Source: Antedon mediterranea (taxonomy: Eukaryota > Echinodermata > Crinoidea > Comatulida > Antedonidae). Taken from it: a stretch of DNA of 64,000 nucleotides. The position numbers and the translations under genes were made by a program. The DNA is taken from NCBI RefSeq assembly GCF_964355755.1, contig NC_092673.1, positions 12,467,001 through 12,531,000 of the forward strand, read 5' to 3'. The first letter of the stretch is position 1, and each line of letters starts with the position of its first letter. Under the pieces are notes generated by a model. That model saw nothing but the letters and a program-made list of their open reading frames with translations, searched no databases and was not told the DNA's origin. Positions 55,990 to 64,000 of the stretch are shown here, piece after piece.

Positions 55990-57059
55990 AACGACAAGAA
56001 CGCGTTCAGGCACGTTTGCTATTATATTACGACAAAGGTCGTAAAGACGCGTTTGGCAGACCATTTGGGGGAACACCGTTTGGACGCGTTTATTCACGTT
56101 TGGCATGTTGCTCCGCCCCATTGAACGTTTGACTGAGCAGCATTATTGTTTGTCATTTTGTACGATTCCTTCATTGAGTATTACCAGGTAATGGTATATT
56201 GTTCTTTACACGCCCGCCGTTTGTTAAGACGTACTTTACATAAAAATTACTTTTTAAAGCTTGGTACCGCGATTCATTCCGGCCGCAGCTATGAAGCGCC
56301 CAATGAGTCTTTTACAATAGAGACACGTTTTTTGTAGAGAATCAAAATAAACATTTGTAACATACAGTATATTTTTTCTCTTTCAGGATCACAACAACAT
56401 CGCAAGCGTTTTAAATTAGGTCTAATGCTAAAACAAAATAATTTATGTGTTTTATCCAATGTAATAGGCTAGTATATAAATTTTAATTAATGTAATTGAT
56501 TGCAATGTACCCTATATGTCATATTATTATATATCATATATAAATTAAAATATAAAATCATTGTAAATTGGACTGTACAAAAATGTACAATTCCAAGTTT
56601 TATGCTTTATTAGGAAAGTGTGGGGTTTATGTTGTACTTATTCCTTCCATGCTGATTAGTAATCACATATCAACCATAGAAAATAAAAATAAAAAGACCG
56701 CGCAGTTATTGTATGACGTCTTCTGTGACAATATAGCTATCTGTGCTTTAAATGCATTTAAAAATAGGTGATTAAAGGTATGAGAGCTTCTAAAGAAAAA
56801 GATGAGGCAGATTTGAAGGTGGAATTGGAAGAACACGACCTAATAAGTCATTCCATAAGCTAGAGGCAGAAGAAGTATAGGTGCTTAGGCCATCGTTTTA
56901 GTATTAAAACCCGGAATGGAAATAAGATTTACTACATTGTCACTATCCTACAGTAAAAATTGTAGGATAGTGTAAAATGTCTAGTCCTATCGACTAATGT
57001 ACCTTTTACGTATTAAAAGAAACATTTTTTTCGCGATACTAATGTAAAAACAATCACTG
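55990..57059. other. Left non-coding part of the 4.6 kb element
   Basis: ORFs at 55932-56132, 56146-56337 and 56568-56771 are short with no motif. An inverted CTATCCTACAGTAAAAATTG/TAGGATAG hairpin lies near 56943-56972. Confidence 0.4.
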
Positions 57060-57400
57060 ACAACTCCGATCTTGCGTAAAAAATCCCGTACTTTTACAAA
57101 CAAAATCCCGCCAATCCCGATGTTGCGTACAAAATCCCATAGTCTACAAACACAATCCTGTCAATCCCGATCTTGCGTACAAAATCCCGTAATTTTATAA
57201 ACAAAATCCCGCCAATCCCGATCTTGTGTACAAGATCCCGATGTTGCCTACAAAATCCCATAGTTTACGAACACGATCCCAATATTGCGTACAAAATCCC
57301 GCAATTCTTTAAAAAAAATCCCGTCTATCCCAATATTGCGAAAAAAAATCCCGAAAAATTTGTCAAATGATGACCCCATCCCGGTCGGGATCCCGAACTC
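57060..57400. repeat. Degenerate minisatellite with AAATCCCG words
   Basis: About ten imperfect copies of a unit of roughly 30 bp ('gcgtacaaaatcccg', 'ttacaaacaaaatcccgcc', 'aatcccgatcttgcgtac'), with a higher-order period near 60-65 bp. It is inside the 4.6 kb element, 350 bp before its gene. The ORF at 57173-57370 crosses it. Confidence 0.7.
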
Positions 57401-57731
57401 ATTACTGGCATTAAACATAAAATGTACATAGAAAGAAATTAAATATTGTTATTCAAACATTAGTTAAACGGATATTTGATTATTTTTTAAATAAATTAAT
57501 TAATGTTGTAAATATTGTTAACTATATCTACTTTATCTACTGCTTTAAGATGTCAATACCAGACTTTTCATCTAAACTTGCCTCTGGTTGCTATTTAAGA
57601 AAAACTAAAAAGAAAAAAGCGGTTTCGAATAGGGTCCCGAGCGTTACCCTCTACACCTTCATAAATATTATCAAGATCAAAGAAGGAATAAAATTCATTC
57701 ATATAGTAATGTAAATTGTGTTATTTTACAG
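57401..57731. other. Spacer before the transposase-like gene
   Basis: AT-rich, ending in the acceptor-like tract ATTTTACAG at 57723-57731. Confidence 0.45.
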
Positions 57732-58823
57732 GAGAAGACGTGCTTGCCGTGGATCGTCGTGTTAGTATACGTCGGTTCTTTCCCACGACGGATCGGCCAG
57801 TATATTTGGATCATGATTTCCAACCTGATTACCCCTTGCGGTTATATGAAACTTGTGTTGCCAAATCCTCCAGAAAGAACAACTGACACGTTTGGAAGAT
57901 TTCAATATACTGTCCATCGCAACGGACCCGCAACTATAATCAACAGAGGACCTTTAACTAAATGTACAATTGCTTCTCACGTTAACGACCTGGTACCATT
58001 ATTAAGAGAAGAAGTCCGTCTTGGCAAAACTGTCATATTCATCATAGCAGACGGTGGGTGTAATTTCCATGTTGGACATGCGTCAAATCTACTGTATTAT
58101 TGCAGATTATTCCGTGATTTAAAACTTGATGCACTCATCATTACTTCATACGCTCCTGGTCAATCAGCCCTAAACCCCATTGAGCATGTCTGGTCACCTT
58201 GCACAAATGCGTTGGCATCGGTATCACTTCCCGACAAGCTGCCCGGTGAATCTATATGCCCATGGCATCAAGACATACCAGAAGAGGAAATGGCCGGCAA
58301 AGAATGCAAGGTATACGACCAAGCGATGGAAGAACTTGGGGAATATTTGAAACACGTGGAATTCGGTGGTTTTCCTATCCAACTAAGTCACATACCATCC
58401 GCGGTTACTGAAGAATCTCCATATTCGGACTATAACGAAACATACAAGGTGATGTCGTCAAATAGTGGCAAAGTATACAGGGAGAGTCATTTGGTAGAGG
58501 AAGTAGAGTTTATGCTACGTCATGTAGACAAAAGAATTGGATTTTTATCATTTGCTAAATGTAGAGACGCTTTATGTCATCACTGTCAAGGTAATCCCAT
58601 CCAAGCACATGATGTTATGCAACACATTTTTCATGACGGCGGTGGATTTCCTTCACCCGTGCCAAGCAAAGATAGAGATGGTCATTTTCTTACTTTTCAT
58701 GAAGTAATGAACCTGCCTGCATGGGACACGGATGACACAGAAATGCAACAATCTCTAGGTCGATGCAGTATATGCAGGGCATATACTGCCCTGCATTCAC
58801 ATTTAGTAGTAAAACGGAACTGA
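57732..58823 (+). pseudogene. DDE transposase-like protein with NPIEHVW motif (one frameshift)
   Basis: In the first frame after the acceptor, EDVLAVDRRVSIRRFFPTTD and PVYLDHDFQPDYPLR are protein-like; a one-base shift near 57840 leads to the open frame 57744-58823 at CGYMKLVLPNPPE. That frame holds ASHVNDLVPLLREEVRLGKT, FIIADGG (Asp 103 of the ORF) and SYAPGQSALNPIEHVWSP (Asn 144, Glu 147), like the 'D-x-x ... S-P-x-x-N-P-I-E-x-x-W' end of DDE/DDD transposases of the IS630/Tc1 type. A downstream His/Cys cluster (CRDALCHHCQGNP) and HFLTFHEVMNLPAWD complete a family seen repeatedly in cnidarian, mollusc and echinoderm genomes under uncharacterised names. With upstream exons not identified and a frameshift, this copy is probably inactive. 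A host-derived origin is not excluded, but the TIRs argue for a transposon. Confidence 0.7.
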
Positions 58824-60611
58824 CTACCCATGTTCGCAATGTTCGCAGTAGTTAAGTTTGGTTCACATTCATAACAATTGTTATGAAACCGTTTTCTGAG
58901 ACATCATTTTTATTTATTTCAACTATAAACGGATATAATAATACGATTCGAATACGATTTGTTTAATACTACTATGTACTATCCATTAAAACATATATTA
59001 TACTGTATACGTTAATGCTTCTGAATAATGGTTTATGGGAAAATTGGATTTTAATTTATTTAAATAAAAAATCATTGATGTTTGATGCTTTAATGTTGAT
59101 TAATATTTACGATTTATTTTTCAATTGAATATACACTTGGATTATTATTTATTTTAAATTCTGTTTTGCAACCTATTGCAATGATAATCCTGACTACTCC
59201 CAATACCTATTCATAACACACATTGATCACAAAAACTGAGCACACATCCCACTTGTATTGTTCATTAATTGTTTTGTTTTTACAATGATCGCTTTTATAG
59301 CATTTTCAGATTCATACAGAATGTAAAAATATCTTTTGCTAATGCTAATGCTAATTTTGTTTGTATTAAATTTAAAATGTAAATTATTGTATATTAAGAC
59401 TTCTATTTTTGTACAGCGCTTTGGGCTATAATAATAAATTATTAATTTTATGAAATAAATTTGTTTTGTTTATTATTTCTGAATGCTTGAGTAGCAATCG
59501 CTTGTCTTCACATGAAAGACACTTTTTTGTTAAATATGAAGACGTCATAGACTAAAAATACTGGATTGTTTAGTTCAAATATTTTATTACCACCATGTAT
59601 AATAATATTAAAATTGGGCCAAAACATTTAGGCTCCTTCTATTCCTAATTACTGACCGAAACCAGTTTGTTTGATGATAGTTAAGTAGGCATTATATTTA
59701 TAGACCATGCACAGTGACATTTCTAACGGTTCGTGTTAATACAATAACTCAACGGGATACTAATTCTTTTAATAATAAAATCTAAACCAAAAAGTTGCGA
59801 AATTATAACGTTCAAACACCGCACTGTTAAAATAGATTTCTTTCAGATTACCGAAGATTTTTTAACTTTTATATAAAATATAAATTGATGTATTTAGTAA
59901 CGGTAAATAGCACGATATTAATACTGTCATAATAATATGAAGATACGATTTAGTGATGCTTATAAACGATTGATTCGTGTAAACGTGATTTGGCGCCAAG
60001 TAGCTAGCAAGATAGAAGGTAATGCAAAATGGAGGAAATATTTCCTCCATGTGCAAAGCGACGATTTGCTGTCACTCGCTCGCGATCAACTAGGCCTAGC
60101 CTAAATTGCGGTTATTTAAAAAATTTTTTCCCGTTTTTGTGAACTGCCGATCGGTTATATAATCATGCGCTATTAACATTTTATTTCACTTTAAAATCTA
60201 CGAAAACCGTTTGTTTTTGCTTCACCGTATTATTAATATTAGACGTTGTTTTGGCTTCACCGTATACGGCCTGGCCGGCCTAGTAATTATTATACAGTGA
60301 TGTTTGCCGCGAAAGGAGGTTCCCCGATTAGTTTTCAAGAGTTCGAGATAATAGAAAACACGACTCTGTGACACAAACATGTTCGAACGTCAATGTTTTG
60401 TTTGAACCGGCAAGACAAAGGGAAGCCGTTTCCCTGACACAAACGCGCTACATCGCTCTGGCTCCGTTTGGAAAGGCGTGTCGGGAACGTGGTCTTTCTC
60501 ATGAATATTCAATTAGATGCACTAATTAGAACGGTTGATTGTCAAACACGTTTCAACGACGGTCAAAATCGAAACGCGTTCTTGCCGTTTGAAATAATTT
60601 ACCGAAGGCGC
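58824..60611. other. Right non-coding part of the 4.6 kb element
   Basis: AT-rich; the palindrome GGAGGAAATATTTCCTCC lies at about 60030. No ORF with a motif. Confidence 0.45.
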
Positions 60612-61601
60612 CTAAGATGTAATCAATAATATTTATAAGACAATCTATTATTATTATATGTAAACCACAACGACTTCGCCGCAGTCTTCGCCAGCCTATA
60701 ATAAATGCCTGACAAATGACAGCGATGTAGCGTTACAGTACTTGCCATCAGCGATGTTTTTTCGCGTCACCCAAATAAATTAAAACGAGTTTTCCGTTAG
60801 GAGGCTTATTAAATTGTACAGGCGAGTAGTTGTAAATCGCGTTTATCTGTAAATGTACACGAATGTACATGAATAGACATGCGCAGTAATTGTAACTACG
60901 AACAAACAAACAAACTGCGCATGTGTATAGATGAAAATATCGCACAATAACAAACATGCTGCATGGACATTCCAACGTCGTGTAGTTCGTTTGTGGTGTG
61001 TGTTATGATGTTTTCGCGAGTGAATACGAAGCATATAAAACACAAACGAAAACTAGGCCTATTTATTCTTAATTATCTTAAAAGCGTAATATAAACATCA
61101 AAATGAGTCTTTGTGATATATTAATATTTTATTGACCAGTACTTGTTGGAGTTGTATTATTTTGTACAATGCAGGTATTAAATTAAAAACTTCTGTGAGT
61201 GATTGATTGATGATAGGCCACTGACCTTTTTTAGCTAGGCCTTGACAATGGCAGCTGACGGCTTTTGAACAAAAACGCATGGTCGGAGTATAAGTCGACC
61301 CCCCGATTTTGCAATTAAAATTTTCCCACAAAGTCTCGACCTATACTCCGGAAAATACGGTAGTATTAGTTTAATAATTTTTTTTAATTAAATAAAATAA
61401 TAATTTATACAATTTGCAACTCATTTTGATTTTATTGCTTCTCTCATTCATATACATCTCCAATACATTGTTATTGGGAAAAAAATGAAATAGTCTGAAA
61501 ATACAGTAAATTGTGAATATTTCAACAATTTTATTATGTCTACAATAATATGCTGTGTTCAATTCATTTATATGGTTAATAAACATGGTGTCAAGTCATT
61601 A

Positions 61602-62866
61602 CTGCTTTTTAAACCGGCTTGTATGTTGGGCAACTGCAGCACTTTTTTCAGGTCTTTCAAATGCTGCGCACAATGATGGTGGTATGGTCTCTGTAAATGC
61701 ATCTAGATTTAGTTCCATAACAACCTCAAGAAGACTCTTGAATAACTCATCAACATAATTATATGTATATATATTTGCTTTCGTGTCTGTGTGCCTCTGG
61801 ACACCATAAGAGGCTTATCGCATACACTGGCCAGCTCCTCCTGTTCATCCTCTTCCTCATCCTCTGTTCCAGTAATAAGCTCCCTGATCACTCTCGCCTT
61901 TTCTCTTTTAATAAATACTGACCTGTTGGAATGAATATTAATACTATTAATAAATAAATATCAGACAAACCAAAACATTTTTTCTTTTATTTATTGAATC
62001 TATTAGTATTACACTAACCTCTGTGCTGTACACTCTTTGGCCACCTGACCACCATCGTGGGATGTCTCCCTCACAACATGTATTGTTGGTACCGCTGTTT
62101 TGGCATTCAGTAAAAGCCTAAAAGTAGTGAGGAAACCGTTGTCCAGTTAATATTAAGGGCAAAATAACGTAAGCAATATAATTATAATATACTGTAGTTG
62201 TTAGTTCCCACTTACACCGACAGGATATTCTCCTACTGAGCATAACAGTGTAGGCATCGACTACCCTCCATCATGATTGTACAGCATTCAGTAGTACTAA
62301 TTAGGCCTGGCTAGGCTAGCCCTATCCCATTATTATTAATATAATAAGCCAAATACATAACAACTAGGCCTAGGCCTAGTTGAGTTATTTGTGTGTGTAG
62401 GCAAAACTAGTTACTATTACTTATTATTTTATGTTTATTTAAAGATAAACCAACATAAAGTAAATACTATACACATATCAGACGGAGCAACTGTACTGTA
62501 TGTAGTTTTAATGTTATTGTTACTGCAAATTATGTGCCCGCGCGCCTAGAAGCTAGGCTTGGCCCAGCAGGCCTAACAATAGCGACGGCGAACGTATTTT
62601 ATTCAGTTTTTGTTGAAGGTAAAATATTCATCTAATTAACAAATACTTACTTTGTAGCTAGACCAACTTTGAATTGACCCATGTTTGTAAATGAATCGTC
62701 TGAAAAATGCTAAAAACAAAGCACTGATCGAGCTGTGGGTTTCCATAATATCGCGTTTTGTACGTACAAATCTTGTCCATTGCCTGGCGGTGAAACTGTC
62801 CTTTGGCCACCGAAACAATAAGTTATTTTCATGATCACAATTCGCAGCAACACAGCGAGAAGGCAT
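61602..62866 (-). pseudogene. THAP-domain protein gene (minus strand, frameshifted)
   Basis: Read from 62866 leftwards, MPSRCVAANCDHENNLLFRW and PKDSFTARQWTRFVR form the N-terminal THAP zinc finger (C-x4-C, then F-x-W-P and W-x-x-F-V); after a frameshift, WKPTARSVLCF and HFSDDSFTN supply the remaining part, with the second half's Cys and His. An exon at 62117-62019 (AG and GT present) encodes LLLNAKTAVPTIHVVRE; its last bases join in frame with the exon starting 61922, encoding SVFIKREKARVIRELITGTE and an acidic EDEEEDEQEEL run. The last block, NYVDELFKSLLEVVMELNLD to AQHTSRFKKQ-stop (61602), is in a different frame after a TATATA run. Two frame breaks suggest decay. It lies inside the TTAA element, consistent with a transposon-borne THAP protein. 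Confidence 0.7.
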
Positions 62867-63590
62867 ATTGATTTATTATAATAGATAAATAAAAAAGTAG
62901 CTGACAATAATAATAGTTGAACAATAACAATTAGTACCAGTAGAAAGCAGTATACAGTATATATTATTAGTAGTAAACCAGCGTCTCATGCATGCACGTG
63001 TGTTGTTTTAAAAGGCGGAAGTAGAATGTCTTCTGCCTGTGACTTCATGCTTATAAAGTACGAGGGCATATTAACGTTCCTAATTAAGAGGTGATTACGG
63101 CCATACCGTTAAAAGTAGGTCAATGCAAATTTCGGTCAAGATTTATAGACATTAAATCTACCCAAATCTGAATTTAAGTCTGTGGCACTAGCACTTTAAA
63201 TGTCAAATAAATATATGCTACTACTGTTATTATTACACTTTAGGCCTAGCTTAGAAAATCTACAAAAAATGTATTTCACAATGATCGGGTGGTCGTCGTT
63301 TGACAGGGGGAGAGAGATGTAAATTTAGTTGACAAACAAAACGTACATGACGTCGCGAGTTTGGAATCCACTGATGACGTGATTTTGTGAATATCTCATG
63401 AATATTTAATGAGCTTCCCTAATGTGCTGAAAAACAGACTTTCCATGAATTTACCTTAAAATGTATATGAAATTTAATTTGTTTAATTTCTCGTTATTAT
63501 TTCTTCATTCTGACATGTCTATATTGTTATAATATTTTTTATTTAATAAATAAACGATATTTAAAAGCAATTTTAAACCCAGAATCCCCC
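62867..63590. other. Right subterminal region of the TTAA element
   Basis: No gene. It probably includes the promoter side of the THAP gene; no promoter motif is clear. Confidence 0.4.
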
Positions 63591-63595
63591 TTTAA

Positions 63596-64000
63596 TGATT
63601 AATCAAAACATAATGGTCATATACAAATTACTAATGTCAATGATTTATCGACTCGATTGTATCTCAATACAAAAGCTTATCCTACATTACTGTAGATGGG
63701 TTTCGGAGAAATATGGAATTTACATCCGATCCATCATTCTTGACTATAGCTAGGGACTAACTATGCGCACAATATCCCTTACTTCAACAACTTAAGTTTA
63801 ACAAGTTGTGACATTTTACATACTAAACTTGATAATATTAAACGACCATTGGTCGCTACCAATAGCTTAACTTTAATTAATAATTATGGTAAAAACAAAT
63901 AATAATGAAACATATTGACTCACCCCAGCTGGATTTCAGTTGGTTTTGATCAAAAAAAGAAAGTTTTAAAAATGTATTTATACAGAAGGTACCTATGCTG
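63596..64000. other. AT-rich right flank
   Basis: No open frame or repeat recognised to the end of the window. Confidence 0.45.

Larger units (their letters stand above)
55967..60612. mobile_element. 4.6 kb DNA transposon with 40-bp TIRs, TAA duplication
   Basis: GGCGCCTTCGGTAAATTATT and the next 20 bases are identical in inverted orientation at both ends except for one base. TAA lies at 55964-55966 and 60613-60615. The interior has one recognisable gene, the NPIEHVW transposase-like frame at 57732-58823, about 1.8 kb from each end. Subterminal 'cgtttgg' and 'aacgttt' words repeat. As in the 27164 element, a 3-bp TAA duplication accompanies a protein that is not a Harbinger transposase. Confidence 0.85.
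55782..61360. mobile_element. TA-class MITE (about 930 bp) split by a 4.6 kb insertion
   Basis: Left end CCGTATTTTCCAGAGTATAG and inverted right end CCGTATTTTCCGGAGTATAG differ by one base and are flanked by TA (55780-55781, 61361-61362). 'AAGTCGACCCCC' words recur near both ends. The termini resemble the CCGTATATTTCGG family at 43841. Subtracting the nested element leaves about 185 bp on the left and 745 bp on the right. ORFs in the right part (60748-61331, minus) have no motif. Confidence 0.75.
53615..63591. mobile_element. TTAA-flanked TIR transposon (9,977 bp with nested insertions) carrying THAP and P2X7-C genes
   Basis: Left end AGGGGGGTTCCGGGTTTAAA and inverted right end AGGGGGATTCTGGGTTTAAA match over about 22 bp with two changes. 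TTAA sits at 53611-53614 and 63592-63595. About 5.58 kb of the interior is a later MITE with its own insertion, leaving about 4.4 kb of native element: a P2X7-C domain gene on the plus strand (54745-55741) and a THAP gene on the minus strand (61602-62866). TTAA duplications occur in piggyBac and Kolobok elements, and THAP domains occur in Kolobok transposases. No DDE core was recognised, so the transposase was lost or lies in decayed sequence. The boundary rests on short termini. Confidence 0.6.

Noticed and set aside
57173-57370. 65-codon ORF
   Set aside because: It is a translation of the AAATCCCG minisatellite.

Overview
This is eukaryotic, almost certainly marine-invertebrate DNA. Coding blocks are split by GT-AG introns in AT-rich sequence, and the repeats are animal families: Penelope-like and LINE retroelements, a Helentron with an endonuclease tail, hAT, Harbinger and THAP-type transposon remains, and a tRNA-derived SINE with a conserved invertebrate central domain. 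The palindromic heptamer AGGCCTA recurs throughout. Together with P2X7-C, THAP and 'DVWHVAK' proteins this suggests a deuterostome such as an echinoderm or hemichordate; that is an inference, not an identification. There are no prokaryotic operons, CRISPR arrays, rRNA or complete tRNA genes.

Layout. 1-3.5 kb: six tandem duplicated 63-111 bp exons encoding Asn/Ser/Gly/acidic repeats, then a LINE tail and a CCHC-type exon. 3.5-13 kb: dispersed repeats, two decayed copies of a THAP-linked DDE transposase-like gene, and two TIR elements, one with a Myb-like ORF. 13-21.3 kb: a dead LINE split by a 1.4 kb element, a Helitron fragment split by a related 1.8 kb element (both with 5-bp target duplications), then hAT and Harbinger fragments. 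21.3-27 kb: an unknown ORF, a perfect 77-bp inverted repeat, dispersed repeats and a SINE. 27.16-31.67 kb: a 4.5 kb TIR element with TAA duplications and about 160-bp termini, carrying a large frameshifted gene that ends in a PIN/FEN-like block and a CXC cysteine domain. 32.2-34.3 kb: an apparently intact five-exon OB-fold (RPA-like) gene. 34.3-38 kb: a minisatellite and MITEs. 38-40 kb: the 3' part of a Helentron (helicase plus endonuclease). 41-44.7 kb: a TGACGTCA-containing satellite and two TA-flanked MITEs. 46-50.4 kb: a tandem pair of nearly identical Penelope-like elements, one 5'-truncated and one with a full ORF between identical 185-bp pseudo-LTRs. 53.6-63.6 kb: a three-level nest. 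A TTAA-flanked element with a THAP gene (minus strand) and a P2X7-C gene was entered by a TA-flanked MITE, which was in turn entered by a 4.6 kb element with 40-bp TIRs and TAA duplications that carries a transposase-like ORF with an NPIEHxW motif.

The only coding units that look uninterrupted are the OB-fold gene, the full Penelope ORF, the Helentron 3' ORF (5'-truncated) and possibly the exon array. The rest are fossils. The most promising material for something undescribed is the two TAA-flanked TIR elements carrying unusual proteins, the THAP/P2X7-C TTAA element, and the paired 5-bp-TSD elements. No database search was possible; family calls rest on motif recognition.
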